Positions 9,805-22,191 of a stretch of DNA of 64,000 bases are shown in pieces. The notes below the pieces were generated by a model that worked only from the letters and a program-made list of their open reading frames with translations, made no database searches and was not told the origin of the DNA. Every line of letters starts with the position of its first letter. Position 1 is the stretch's first letter. The position numbers and the translations under genes are program-made. Origin of the DNA: an uncultured SAR86 cluster bacterium (GTDB taxonomy: Bacteria; Pseudomonadota; Gammaproteobacteria; Magnimaribacterales; D2472); contig CACEAP010000001.1 in assembly GCA_902557645.1 (NCBI GenBank), positions 62,001 to 126,000 of the forward strand, read 5' to 3'.

Positions 9805-10495
9805 TTTTAATAAAATAGAAATTCCCAAAGGCGGAAAAATCTTAGATTTAGGATGCGGAGAAGGGCGACATATTTTTGGCATTATGGATAAATATCCTGA
9901 TTCATATTGCATCGGATTAGATCTACATGCAGAATCTCTACAGATTGCTCAAGAAGGAGCAGATTATTTTGAATCTATTACTAATGAAGGAGCTGGATTC
10001 ACAATGGCTTCTGGATATCAAATGCCTTTTGCAGACTCTTCATTTGATATGGTGGTTTGCTCTGAAGTACTAGAACATTTAATAAATTATGAAGATGCTT
10101 TAGATGAGATTCAAAGAGTATTAAAGCCTAATGGCTATTTTCTACCGAGCTTTCCCTCTTTTTGGCCAGAAAAAGTTTGTTGGTTCTTATCAGAAGATTA
10201 TCATAATATGCCTGGAGGCCATGTAAGGATCTTTAGAAAGAAACAAGCTATTAATGTGATTTCAAGCCACGGGTTTAATTTTATTTCACACGAAAGATTT
10301 CATGCCCTTCATGCTCCATATTGGTGGTTAAGATGTATGTTTTGGAAAACACAAGAAACAAATAAGCTAGTTACTGCATATAAATCCATATTAGAAAAAC
10401 AAATACTTCAAAAGCCTTTGTATCTAGATATACTGGATAAAATTTTAAATCCAATACTTGGCAAAAGTATAGCTATGTATTTTCAAAAAAAATAA
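9791..10495 (+). CDS. Class I SAM-dependent methyltransferase
   Basis: 234 residues. Rossmann-type SAM site ILDLGCGEGRH at residues 17-27 (motif I), acidic loop GLDLHAESL after strand 2, and motif post-I/II DMVVCSEVLEHL followed by LKPNGYFLPSFPSF, as in Methyltransf_11 proteins. The C-terminal half is rich in aromatic residues and may bind the substrate. ATG start within the end of the GT4 gene (14-base overlap), so translation is coupled. The substrate is unknown; context suggests a sugar or lipid-linked glycan. Confidence 0.85.
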   Translation: MLTFDFNKIEIPKGGKILDLGCGEGRHIFGIMDKYPDSYCIGLDLHAESLQIAQEGADYFESITNEGAGFTMASGYQMPFADSSFDMVVCSEVLEHLINYEDALDEIQRVLKPNGYFLPSFPSFWPEKVCWFLSEDYHNMPGGHVRIFRKKQAINVISSHGFNFISHERFHALHAPYWWLRCMFWKTQETNKLVTAYKSILEKQILQKPLYLDILDKILNPILGKSIAMYFQKK

Positions 10496-10500
10496 TAATA

Positions 10501-11574
10501 ATGTCTTTGCCTAAAAATAAGTCATTTAAGAATGATGAATACTCTAATATAAAGTTCTATCAGCCAATAGGCCTCTATATTTTAGATTGTCAGTCACCTT
10601 TAGGAGCAATTCCGTCTTTAAAAAATGGGAAACTTGATCCCTGGGATCACATAGAGTCAACAATGGGTTTAACAACTCTTGGACATTATGATGCTGCCAA
10701 GCTGGGCTTTAATTGGCTTTTTAACAATCAAAATTCTGATGGGAGTTGGTTTAGCGAATTTAAAAATGATCAAGTTATACAAGCCAATAAACAGACGCAT
10801 TTTTCATGTTACGTAACAGTTGGCTTATTGCACTTTTTCAAGATAACAAAAGATATAGATTTTATTAGATCTAATTGGCAGAAAGCCTCTAAGGCAATTA
10901 ATTTTTCAATCAACTTACAAAATACAAATGGAACAATTCCTTGGTGCATCAATGAGGATAATATTCCTGATGAAGATTATTTAATAACAGCTTCATCATC
11001 TATTCTAAAAAGTTTAGAGTGCGCAATGGCATTGTTTGATATTCTTGAGGACAAAGATAAAGCAAAGCTAGAAAGGTGGGAATTTGCATATAATAAATTA
11101 AGACAAGCTATCAGAAATCCAGATGGTTTATTTGACTTAAAGATAAGTAGGAAAAGGTTTTCTATGGATTGGTACTACCCAGTAATTTCTGGAGCTTTCA
11201 GTACCTTTGAAAGTAAGGATTTTATTAAAAAAACAGTTAATAAATTTTATATTGAGGGGATTGGTATTAAATGTGTTGAGGAAGAGCCATGGGTAACAGT
11301 AGCAGAAACAAATGAATTTGTTATGGCTGCTATTAAAGCAGATCAGCTTGAATTGGCTAAGAAGATATTTTGTGAATCATTAAATATTTCTGATTCTTGC
11401 AATATTCCTTATATGGGCTGGCAATACGAAGAAAATATTTTTTGGCCTGATGAAAAACCATCTTGGACAGCAGCAGCTTTAATTTTAGCAGCTGATGCCA
11501 TTTATACTTTTACAAATGGCAGTGATGTATTTATTAAAAATCAAACTAGGATTTTTTTATCAAACAAGCAATAG
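10501..11574 (+). CDS. Alpha/alpha-toroid protein with QW-like repeats (prenyltransferase/squalene-cyclase-like fold), function unknown
   Basis: 357 residues, no signal peptide or membrane segment seen. Helical pairs are punctuated by Gln-x3-Gly turns: Q31..G35, Q77-NSDGSW (77-83) and Q140-NTNG..W148, the pattern of QW motifs in the prenyltransferase/terpene-cyclase and six-hairpin toroid proteins. No DxDD or Zn-ligand set of true cyclases or protein prenyltransferases is evident, so a catalytic role is not assured; it could be a glycan lyase/hydrolase-like or scaffold protein. It lies 5 bases after the methyltransferase, in the same operon as the GT4, and its end overlaps the convergent methyltransferase by 29 bases. 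Confidence 0.6.
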   Translation: MSLPKNKSFKNDEYSNIKFYQPIGLYILDCQSPLGAIPSLKNGKLDPWDHIESTMGLTTLGHYDAAKLGFNWLFNNQNSDGSWFSEFKNDQVIQANKQTHFSCYVTVGLLHFFKITKDIDFIRSNWQKASKAINFSINLQNTNGTIPWCINEDNIPDEDYLITASSSILKSLECAMALFDILEDKDKAKLERWEFAYNKLRQAIRNPDGLFDLKISRKRFSMDWYYPVISGAFSTFESKDFIKKTVNKFYIEGIGIKCVEEEPWVTVAETNEFVMAAIKADQLELAKKIFCESLNISDSCNIPYMGWQYEENIFWPDEKPSWTAAALILAADAIYTFTNGSDVFIKNQTRIFLSNKQ

Positions 11575-12157
11575 TATCTTCTCTCTCAAATAGATCAAAT
11601 CCTTCACTTAAAGCTCTTTTATAAATTTCGTATGGAGCTTGACCCCCTTCATCTGGATTCTCAAAGATATCATGTATAACTAATGCCCCACCTTTTAGAA
11701 TAAATGCTTGCCAACTTTCATAATCAAGAGTTGCTGATTCTAGTGAATGACTTCCGTCTATAAAAACTAAGCCAAGATTCTTATTCCATCCTTTTGCTGC
11801 TATTGCAGATGTACTAACAATCGGTATTACAGTATCTGTTAAATTATACGCACCAATATTTTTTTTAAATAATGGAAAAGTATTAACCTCGTTTAGTTCA
11901 TAATCATAGATCTCTTCATCAAAATATTCTTCGTTTAATTGATGCTCTTCAGAGCCTTTATGATGATCAATTGTATAAAGCACTTGATTATTTTTTTTTG
12001 CTGCTAATCCTATATATATTGAAGATTTTCCACAAAAACTACCTATCTCTAATAATGGTCCAATTTTTGAAAAATATTCAGCCCAGGACATTAGTGCTTT
12101 ACCTTCATGATCAGGCATAAAGCCTTTGATATCTGAAATTTTGCCTATATCACTCAT
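11546..12157 (-). CDS. Class I SAM-dependent methyltransferase (Methyltransf_24-like)
   Basis: 203 residues. The SAM site is GPLLEIGSFCGKSS at residues 33-46, followed by the acidic strand TIDHHKGSEEH and LVFIDGSHSLESATLDYESW, ending in GGALVIHDIF. This GSFCGKSS...IDGSH...HDI arrangement is that of the Methyltransf_24/cephalosporin-hydroxylase-like group, often metal-assisted O-methyltransferases in glycan loci. ATG start overlaps the end of the acyltransferase gene by 4 bases (ATGA), so both are one operon. Substrate unknown. Confidence 0.8.
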   Translation of the reverse strand: MSDIGKISDIKGFMPDHEGKALMSWAEYFSKIGPLLEIGSFCGKSSIYIGLAAKKNNQVLYTIDHHKGSEEHQLNEEYFDEEIYDYELNEVNTFPLFKKNIGAYNLTDTVIPIVSTSAIAAKGWNKNLGLVFIDGSHSLESATLDYESWQAFILKGGALVIHDIFENPDEGGQAPYEIYKRALSEGFDLFEREDTIACLIKKS

Positions 12158-13026
12158 TTATAGAAGCTCTCCTTTCCAAGAGTTGATTTAAATCTTCGAT
12201 GTTGCCATAGGTATTCATCAGGATGGAGTTTAACTTTATTTTCAATATTATTATTAATAGATTGTGAAAAACTCTTTGGCGATGATAAATCACCATTAAA
12301 ATGCTCTATTGATAAATTTAATTTATTATTTTCCATATAGCTATTCAAGAAATAAACTTTACAACCTGTAGTGTTAACTACCTTATGTGGCGCTGTAATA
12401 GTTGCAGCAGGATTGTTAAAAAACTTTAAGATTTCTGATGATTCCATTCCATAGTCTTGATCAATTGCATAGAGAACAGTTTTTCCATTTTTTAACCATC
12501 TTATAAATTTAATAGGTTTATTTTTGTCAGCAGACTCTTTAATGCCCTTTAGACGTCCAGATGACTGAATAGAATCAAAGAAATTTGAATTATGTGATCT
12601 CTCTACTCCATAAACCTCAATATTCATTCCTAAAATCCTTGCATCCAATTCAAGATGTAAAGAATGCTTAAAGATTAATAAAACACCTTCACCATTATTT
12701 TGACATGCTATTAAATTATCTAAACCTTTAATATTATATTTAATAGAATTATTGATCCTTTTGTCAGACCAAAACCATGCCACTCCTGTATTTATAATCG
12801 CCATTCCAGAATTTAATATATTTTTTCTATAAATTTTATTTCTCTGTTCTTGATCTAAATCTGTAAAACACAGATCAATATTTTTTGCACTATATGAATT
12901 TCGTTTAATGGGCAATATTAGAAAAAGATACCCAATTATGTAACCTATAGGCTTATGCATAAATCTAGGAAAGCTTACAAGAAGTTTCCAGAGAGTTATT
13001 ATAAATTTTAATAAATTTGTATTCAT
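12154..13026 (-). CDS. LpxL/HtrB-family lipid A acyltransferase
   Basis: Transfers an acyl chain to the Kdo2-lipid A precursor at the inner-membrane cytoplasmic face. 290 residues, close to family length (about 300). N-terminal hydrophobic segment at residues 25-41 (PIGYIIGYLFLILPI); catalytic H-X4-E at His121-Glu126 in KHSLHLELDAR; GVERSHNSNFF and IDQDYGMESS correspond to the YRPHNN and DHDYG blocks of LpxL. ATG start, divergent from waaA over 38 bases, which supports a lipid A role. LpxL versus LpxM type cannot be decided. Confidence 0.85.
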   Translation of the reverse strand: MNTNLLKFIITLWKLLVSFPRFMHKPIGYIIGYLFLILPIKRNSYSAKNIDLCFTDLDQEQRNKIYRKNILNSGMAIINTGVAWFWSDKRINNSIKYNIKGLDNLIACQNNGEGVLLIFKHSLHLELDARILGMNIEVYGVERSHNSNFFDSIQSSGRLKGIKESADKNKPIKFIRWLKNGKTVLYAIDQDYGMESSEILKFFNNPAATITAPHKVVNTTGCKVYFLNSYMENNKLNLSIEHFNGDLSSPKSFSQSINNNIENKVKLHPDEYLWQHRRFKSTLGKESFYK

Positions 13027-13064
13027 AGCTAATTAGTACGATGTATTATTACATGTATTAAATT

Positions 13065-14665
<1,601 letters not shown>

Positions 14666-14683
14666 TTAAACAAGAGTCTTAAA

Positions 14684-15631
14684 ATAAACAATTCTAAAAA
14701 ACCAGTTATTTTTTTAATAGGGCCAACAGCCTCTGGCAAGACAGATTTAGCCAAAAGTATATATTCTGAGATTCCAATTGAGATTATTAGTGTTGACTCC
14801 GTAATGGTTTATAAAGGCTTTGATGTTGGATCAGCTAAGCCTAAAAAAGAAACTCTAAAGAAATATCCTCACAAACTTGTAGATATTATTACTGCTGAAA
14901 ATATATATACAGCATCTAATTTTATTTTTGATGCAAAAGAATTAATAGACAAAGCCCATCATGAAAAAAAAATTCCATTACTTGTTGGGGGCTCAATGAT
15001 GTACTTTCAAAGCCTTCTAAAAGGCTTAGATAAATTACCTGAAAGAAATGAGCAATATAGAGAGCAATTAAAAATCATTCAATCTCAAAAAGGTACATTT
15101 GAATTATATAAAGAATTAGAGCTGAAAGATCCAGAGTATGCGAATTCTATTCAAAAAAATGATTCTCAAAGAATAATCAGAGCCTTAGAAATTATTCAAG
15201 AGACAAGCAGAACAGCTTCATCGCAATTAGGAAATGCAGATAATAAACTTTTAAAAGAGAGTCATATTATGCAACTAGGGATTTTTCCAATAGAAAGGAG
15301 CATACTCCATAAAAGAATTGATAAGAGATTAAAAGAATTATTAAATGATGGATTGATAGATGAAACCAAGAAGATATTAGATGCATATGAAATTAAACAG
15401 GATCACCCAGCATTAAAAGCAATCAATTATAAGCAAGCTATAAAATATATAAATAATGACTACAACGAAGATGAACTTTATTTAAAAGCTCTTTTTGCAA
15501 CTAGACAATTTGCAAAACGTCAGATTACCTGGATGCGTTCATGGGCTGATTTGGAGTTATTTGACTTAAATCAGGAGAAAAAAATAATAAAATACCTAAA
15601 AAATTCAAAAGAAATCAAAAGTTTTGTTTAA
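14684..15631 (+). CDS. miaA: tRNA dimethylallyltransferase, non-canonical start
   Basis: Adds the isopentenyl group to A37 of UNN-reading tRNAs. The P-loop GPTASGKTD and ISVDSVMVYKGFDVGSAKP identify MiaA; the first ATG (14804) lies after these catalytic motifs, so the real start is upstream. Between the glnK stop (14663-14665, same frame) and the P-loop there is no ATG, GTG or TTG. The best candidates are ATA 14684 (chosen here; protein of about 315 residues, matching the family) and ATT 14708. The usual neighbours mutL upstream and hfq-hflX downstream are missing; hflK follows after 59 bases. Confidence 0.9.
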   Translation: MNNSKKPVIFLIGPTASGKTDLAKSIYSEIPIEIISVDSVMVYKGFDVGSAKPKKETLKKYPHKLVDIITAENIYTASNFIFDAKELIDKAHHEKKIPLLVGGSMMYFQSLLKGLDKLPERNEQYREQLKIIQSQKGTFELYKELELKDPEYANSIQKNDSQRIIRALEIIQETSRTASSQLGNADNKLLKESHIMQLGIFPIERSILHKRIDKRLKELLNDGLIDETKKILDAYEIKQDHPALKAINYKQAIKYINNDYNEDELYLKALFATRQFAKRQITWMRSWADLELFDLNQEKKIIKYLKNSKEIKSFV

Positions 15632-15659
15632 TTATTAAATTTAATACCTAAATAGACTT

Positions 15660-15665
15660 TATAAT
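15660..15665 (+). promoter_or_regulatory. Candidate -10 box for hflK-hflC-purA
   Basis: Perfect TATAAT in the 59-base miaA-hflK gap, 25 bases before the hflK GTG. No convincing -35 element at normal spacing. An internal promoter here would separate hflKC-purA from glnK-miaA. Confidence 0.4.
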
Positions 15666-15690
15666 ATAAAAAAAACATAGGAATATAAAA

Positions 15691-16725
15691 GTGAACTGGG
15701 ATAACCAAAACAATAAAGATCCTTGGGGTAACAATAATGATGCTCCGGATTTTGATGAATTAATAAAAAAGTTTTCTGCATTTTTTGGCGGTGGCAATAG
15801 TCAGTCAAACGGATCATCTTCAGGTGGCGGATTTAAGATGCCCATGAGAAATATGTTTGGATATGGTTTTTTTGCACTTGCAGTAATATATGCATCTCTT
15901 TCTGTATATCAATTAGATTCTTCAGAGCAGGCTGTAGTATTAAGATTTGGAAAATATTATGAGACAACTGATGAAGGTCTTAATTTTATGCTTGCTGGAA
16001 TCGATGAAAGATATGTTGAGAATGTAACTTTAACTAGAAGATACTCTCAATCAGCTAATATGTTAACTAAGGATGAAAACATAGTTGATGTAACTGTTTC
16101 TGCGCAATATAGGATTGCAAACCTTAAAGATTTTGTTCTTAATGTTAAAGACCCTGAATCAAGTTTAAGACAGGCAACAGAAAGCGCATTGAGACATGTG
16201 GTGGGTGATAATACTTTAGATCAAACTCTAACAGTTGGCAGACAGGATATCGCGATGCGTGTTGCTGAAAGGCTTCAAAATTATTTAGATATATACAAGA
16301 CTGGGTTAAATGTTCAGCAAGTTAATATAGAGAAAACTGATCCGCCTGCAGCAGTTAAAGATGCATTTGATGATGTTGTGGCAGCTCGAGAGGATAAAGA
16401 AAGGCTTCAAAATGAGGCTGAAAGGTATGCATTATCTATTGTTCCTGAAGCTAGAGGTCAAGCGCAAGCAAGGATCCAAGATGCAGAAGGTTATAAAAAA
16501 CAAGTAGTAGCAAATGCAGAAGGAGAGGTTGTAAGATTTGATAAGCTTCTAGAAGAATATAGAAAAGCACCCGAAGTCACTAGAGATCGTTTGTATATAG
16601 ATGCTATGCAGTCTGTATTATCAAATTCAACCAAAATTATGATCGATGTAGAAGGGGGTAATAATCTTTTATACCTGCCACTTGATAAAATTATGGAACA
16701 AAATAAAAAAGAGGAAGAAGAATAA
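15691..16725 (+). CDS. hflK: FtsH modulator HflK, SPFH/prohibitin family
   Basis: Forms the periplasmic HflKC cage around the membrane protease FtsH. 344 residues: Asn/Gly-rich cytoplasmic N-terminus (residues 1-50), one membrane segment at about 54-72 (NMFGYGFFALAVIYASLSVY), then the SPFH domain (EQAVVLRFGKYYETTDEGLNFML) and a charged coiled coil. GTG start chosen because AGGA lies 8 bases upstream. Overlaps hflC by one base. hfq and hflX, which normally precede it, are absent. Confidence 0.95.
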   Translation: MNWDNQNNKDPWGNNNDAPDFDELIKKFSAFFGGGNSQSNGSSSGGGFKMPMRNMFGYGFFALAVIYASLSVYQLDSSEQAVVLRFGKYYETTDEGLNFMLAGIDERYVENVTLTRRYSQSANMLTKDENIVDVTVSAQYRIANLKDFVLNVKDPESSLRQATESALRHVVGDNTLDQTLTVGRQDIAMRVAERLQNYLDIYKTGLNVQQVNIEKTDPPAAVKDAFDDVVAAREDKERLQNEAERYALSIVPEARGQAQARIQDAEGYKKQVVANAEGEVVRFDKLLEEYRKAPEVTRDRLYIDAMQSVLSNSTKIMIDVEGGNNLLYLPLDKIMEQNKKEEEE

Positions 16726-17591
16726 TGAATAGATCTACAACTATAACTGTTTTAGCTGCATTAATTTTAGGACTCATAATAAATAGTGTATTTATTGTTA
16801 ATGATAAAGAACATGCAATTGTTTTCCAATTTGGAGAGGCGATAAACCCAAATGTTGATAAGGGATTAAATTTTAAAATTCCAATTATTCAAAATGTTAA
16901 AAAGTACGATGCACGTCTTCAGACACTTGATGAAGAACCCGATAGAATTCTTACTGTTGAAAGTAAATACCTGCTTGTGGATTCATTTGTTAAATACAAA
17001 ATTACCGATGTTTTAACTTTTTATAGAGCAAATAATGGAAGTTTTAATAGTCTTAATAGTTTATTAGCTCAGAGAACTGAGTTTGAATTAAAAAATCAAT
17101 TTGGTAAAAGAACAGTCACTGAGCTTGTTTCAGGAGAAAGAGATGAGCTAATGAATACCATGAGATCTGGATTAAATGATGTTGTGTCTGATTTAGGAAT
17201 CGAGATTATTGATTTTAGAGTTAAGCGAATAGATCTCCCATCTAATTTAAGTAATGCTGTATATGAAAGAATGAGAACTGAAAGAAATCGTTTAGCAGAG
17301 GAGTTAAGGTCTGAAGGTAAAGAAATTGCTAGAGAGATCAGAGCTATTGCGGATAAAGATAAAGTCGTAATATTAGCTGAAGCTTATAAAACTGCTGAAC
17401 AAATTCGTGGTGAAGGTGATGCTGAGGCAACAGGAATCTACGCTAACTCATTTTCACAAGACCCTGAATTTTATGAATTTACCAGAAGTATGAAAGCTTA
17501 TAGCGAAACTTTTCAAGAAAAGTCAGATGTTATGTTAATAGACTCAGACTCTGACTTTTTTAAATATTTAAATCAATCTAAAGAAAATTAA
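16725..17591 (+). CDS. hflC: FtsH modulator HflC, SPFH/prohibitin family
   Basis: Partner of HflK. 288 residues with one N-terminal membrane segment (residues 5-25), SPFH domain beginning EHAIVFQFGEAINPNVDKGLNFKIP, the RRIDLP-like block VKRIDLPSNLSNAVYERMRTER and the coiled coil ending near YEFTRSMKAY. ATG start at the hflK stop (TAATG), translationally coupled. purA follows after 10 bases, the standard hflK-hflC-purA order without the intervening genes of some species. Confidence 0.96.
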   Translation: MNRSTTITVLAALILGLIINSVFIVNDKEHAIVFQFGEAINPNVDKGLNFKIPIIQNVKKYDARLQTLDEEPDRILTVESKYLLVDSFVKYKITDVLTFYRANNGSFNSLNSLLAQRTEFELKNQFGKRTVTELVSGERDELMNTMRSGLNDVVSDLGIEIIDFRVKRIDLPSNLSNAVYERMRTERNRLAEELRSEGKEIAREIRAIADKDKVVILAEAYKTAEQIRGEGDAEATGIYANSFSQDPEFYEFTRSMKAYSETFQEKSDVMLIDSDSDFFKYLNQSKEN

Positions 17592-17598
17592 GGCTTAA

Positions 17599-19220
<1,622 letters not shown>

Positions 19221-19237
<17 letters not shown>

Positions 19238-19634
19238 TAATTAGGCTTAAAAGAGCTTTTGAATTATTAGCAGTATTTTTTTCAAGCCTTTCTATGAGCT
19301 GTTGCTCATTCTCCACACATAAAACATTATTAATAAAAGCAACATCTGCAAATTCCATACTCAAATCACCAATACATCGAAAAGTTTCATTTGTGACTAG
19401 ATCATAATGAGATGTATCACCTCTCACAACAATACCCAAAAATAAAACTCCTGAATATTCTGCTGAATTTCTTAAAATTTTACTTTTTGCTAAGGCTGCC
19501 AGCTCAAGAGATCCTGGAGCTTTAATAGAATCAATACTAAAACCCATTTCTTGAATAATTTTAGAAGATATCTCAATCATTTTTTTAATATATTCGCTAT
19601 ACCAAGAAGTATGTGCTAATAAAATTTTATTCAT
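19221..19634 (-). CDS. ribH: 6,7-dimethyl-8-ribityllumazine synthase
   Basis: Penultimate riboflavin step, condensing the pyrimidine with 3,4-dihydroxy-2-butanone-4-phosphate. 137 residues, about 15-20 shorter than usual, mainly at the C-terminus. Substrate motif APGSLELA (usually GAFEIP), catalytic His76 in VVRGDTSHYD, and the Arg in QLIERLEKN. The usual GNKG phosphate-loop glycines read ANNSK here, a divergent version. ATG with AGGAT about 7 bases upstream; overlaps ribBX by 8 bases. Confidence 0.92.
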
Positions 19635-20706
19635 TTATAAATCCTGTAATTTCTATGTTAAATCCAGATACGGCATTGTACTTTGTCGGGGTACCTAATA
19701 CCGTAATCTTTTTTAATTTAAGCGCTCTTAGTATCTGTGATCCGACTCCAATAACTCTTCTATTTCTCTTAGGCTCCACCTCTTTATTATCTAGTAGATT
19801 CATCCAATAACTTTTTGCATCCCTATGATTGATTAGTACAAATAGGCCTGCATCTTCTTTTGATATTCTTTCAAGTGATTGGCGAATTGACCAATTTTTC
19901 CCTAGCTCTTCAATTCCTAGAGTGTCTTGAAGTATGCTTTGTGTTTGCACCCTTACTAGAGGAGATTCAACTTTCATTAGATCACCTTTGCTTAAAGAAA
20001 AATGATATTCGTCATTAACCTTATCTCTCCATACAATTAGATTAAATTTACCAAACTCATTTACAATATTCTTTTCATGAACAGCCTCAACAGTAGAATC
20101 TGATGAAAGCCTATAATCAATCAAGTCAGCTATAGTTCCAACTTTGAGACCATGATCATTGCCAAATTTTATCAGGTCATCTCTTCGAGCCATTGTGCCA
20201 TCATCATTCATAATTTCACATATAACGCCTGCTGATTGAAGTCCTGCAAGTTTTGCAAGATCACAAGCCGCTTCAGTATGTCCTGCTCTGCTAAGAACAC
20301 CTCCTTCCATAGCTTTAAGAGGGAAGATATGACCTGGTTGAACAATATCTGACGGTTTTGAATTCTTATTTACTGCAGTTTGTATAGTGTGAGATCTATC
20401 TGCTGCAGAAATACCAGTTGTTATTCCTTCTGCAGCTTCTATAGAGACTGTAAAAGCAGTTCTATTAGCAGCTCTATTTTTGTGAGTCATCATTGGGAGA
20501 TCATATTTATCACATAGACTTTGACTCATTGGCAAACATATTAGTCCTTTTCCTTTAGACGCCATAAAGTTAATGATATCTGGAGTGACAAGATCTGCAG
20601 CGCAAACCAAATCACCTTCATTTTCTCTTTCTTCATCATCTAAGATAATGACCATCTTGCCATTTTTTATATCTTCTATGATTTCAATAATATTGTCTTT
20701 CAGCAT
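19627..20706 (-). CDS. ribB: 3,4-dihydroxy-2-butanone-4-phosphate synthase with degenerate GTP cyclohydrolase II domain (RibBX type)
   Basis: 359 residues. The N-terminal DHBP synthase domain (1-205) is intact: [52 protein letters not shown]. The C-terminal domain (206-359) aligns with RibA but lacks the zinc-binding Cys triad: the place expected to read C..C.C is [14 protein letters not shown], with no cysteine. It should therefore make DHBP from ribulose-5-phosphate but not hydrolyse GTP. Overlaps ribD by 7 bases; the riboflavin synthase gene ribE normally between them is missing. Confidence 0.92.
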   Translation of the reverse strand: MLKDNIIEIIEDIKNGKMVIILDDEERENEGDLVCAADLVTPDIINFMASKGKGLICLPMSQSLCDKYDLPMMTHKNRAANRTAFTVSIEAAEGITTGISAADRSHTIQTAVNKNSKPSDIVQPGHIFPLKAMEGGVLSRAGHTEAACDLAKLAGLQSAGVICEIMNDDGTMARRDDLIKFGNDHGLKVGTIADLIDYRLSSDSTVEAVHEKNIVNEFGKFNLIVWRDKVNDEYHFSLSKGDLMKVESPLVRVQTQSILQDTLGIEELGKNWSIRQSLERISKEDAGLFVLINHRDAKSYWMNLLDNKEVEPKRNRRVIGVGSQILRALKLKKITVLGTPTKYNAVSGFNIEITGFINE

Positions 20707-21710
20707 TTTTTATATATATTTTTAACGTCTGATTTTATTTTACATGTCGATTCTAATTTAAAACCAAGATTTTCAATAGTGGTATTTTTTGAGAACCAGT
20801 TAATTCCATTTTTGCCAAGCGGCTCAGATGATTTATATTCAATTAACTCATCAACAAGACCAGTCTTTAAAAAAGCATTAACTAATCTTGGACCAGCTTC
20901 TACAAGAACTGAACAGTGATCCAACTCATAGATAGAATTTATTACTTTAGCAATATTTGTTTCCTTTATTATCGTAACCTCTGCATTCTTGAAGAAGTTA
21001 CTTTCCATATCAAAATTATTCTTTTTTGAAAGCAGTATTTTTTTAGGTTGATTAACTTCAAAATTTACTCTTGCATTCATCCTTGGATTATCATCAATAA
21101 CAGTATTCCCTCCTGTAAGAATTGCATCATATAAAGCTCTGACATTTTGCACATCGTCTCTAGATTCTGGGCATGTTATCCAAGTACTACTGCCATCCTT
21201 ATTATGTGACTTGCCATCTAAAGAGCTGGCAATTTTTACAGCTATATATGGTTTCATTTTTTCATGTTTAAAGAAAAAGAATTTATTTTGTTCTTTTACA
21301 AGCTCTTGGCATAAACCCACTTCTACTTTCACATCATTTTTTATTAATAAATCTATACCTTTTCCTGCCACTAATGGGTTTGGATCAAGGGCCCCAATAA
21401 TTACTTTCTTAATTCCTATTTGAGCTATAGCTTCTGCGCAAGGACCAGTTTTACCAAAATGACTACACGGCTCTAAAGTGCAAACTAATGTTAAATCTTC
21501 AAATGAATTAAAAGATTTACCTAATAGCTTTCTTGCATTATTGATTGCATTTATTTCTGCATGATTTTCTCCAAACCTCTCATGAGATCCTTCAGAGATA
21601 ATGCCTGTTTCTGATACAAGTAGAGCTCCAACAACCGGATTTGGTTTTGCGGTATATTTAAATGCTTCAGCTAATGATATAGCCCTTAGCATATAATCCT
21701 CAAAGCTCAT
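20700..21710 (-). CDS. ribD: Bifunctional riboflavin deaminase/reductase RibD
   Basis: Deaminates and then reduces the pyrimidine intermediate of riboflavin synthesis. 336 residues (E. coli 367). N-terminal deaminase: zinc ligands HAEINAI and [19 protein letters not shown]-terminal reductase: [39 protein letters not shown] and [12 protein letters not shown]; the latter domain is compact. ATG start overlapping nrdR by 4 bases. Confidence 0.96.
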   Translation of the reverse strand: MSFEDYMLRAISLAEAFKYTAKPNPVVGALLVSETGIISEGSHERFGENHAEINAINNARKLLGKSFNSFEDLTLVCTLEPCSHFGKTGPCAEAIAQIGIKKVIIGALDPNPLVAGKGIDLLIKNDVKVEVGLCQELVKEQNKFFFFKHEKMKPYIAVKIASSLDGKSHNKDGSSTWITCPESRDDVQNVRALYDAILTGGNTVIDDNPRMNARVNFEVNQPKKILLSKKNNFDMESNFFKNAEVTIIKETNIAKVINSIYELDHCSVLVEAGPRLVNAFLKTGLVDELIEYKSSEPLGKNGINWFSKNTTIENLGFKLESTCKIKSDVKNIYKKC

Positions 21711-22189
21711 TTTTTAGTTGGCTTTCTTTTTTTTGATGAGGATTTGCTTAATGAGTTTATTTCTTCAGAAAAGTCTTTAATATCTTGAAAATCTCTATAG
21801 ACAGAAGCAAATCTTACATAAGCTACTTGATCTATATCTTTTAATACTTTCATCATGATCTCACCAACTGTGTATGATTTAATTTCTCTCACACCACTTG
21901 TTCTTATTTCATTTAAAATCTTTCCAAAGGCAGTATCTATTTCCTCAGTTGATAAAGGTCTTTTTTCAAGAGCCCTTAACATGCCTCGCTTTAACTTAGA
22001 GCCATTGAATGGTTGTCTCTCTCCATTATTTTTGATTACCCTGGGCAGTGCTAGATCAGCTGTCTCAAAAGTCGTAAATCTTGAATGACAAACTTCACAT
22101 TCTCTTCTTCGTCTTATTTGAGAACCATCAGCAACCAACCTTGAATCAACAACTTTAGTATCTTCTGCTTGGCAAAATGGACAAAACAT
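21707..22189 (-). CDS. nrdR: Transcriptional repressor NrdR
   Basis: Nucleotide-sensing repressor of ribonucleotide reductase genes. 160 residues. N-terminal zinc ribbon C3-X2-C6 ... C-X2-C (CPFC, CEVC) with the basic RRRREC segment, then an ATP-cone domain (LPRVIKNNGERQPFNGSKLKRGMLRALEKRP ... YVRFASVYRDFQDI). ATG start 2 bases after the glyA stop. glyA-nrdR-ribD is a conserved gammaproteobacterial order. Confidence 0.97.
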   Translation of the reverse strand: MFCPFCQAEDTKVVDSRLVADGSQIRRRRECEVCHSRFTTFETADLALPRVIKNNGERQPFNGSKLKRGMLRALEKRPLSTEEIDTAFGKILNEIRTSGVREIKSYTVGEIMMKVLKDIDQVAYVRFASVYRDFQDIKDFSEEINSLSKSSSKKRKPTKK

Positions 22190-22191
22190 AA

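Noticed and set aside
19627-22189. FMN riboswitch for the rib genes
   Set aside because: ribD, ribB and ribH all overlap their upstream gene; there is no leader long enough.
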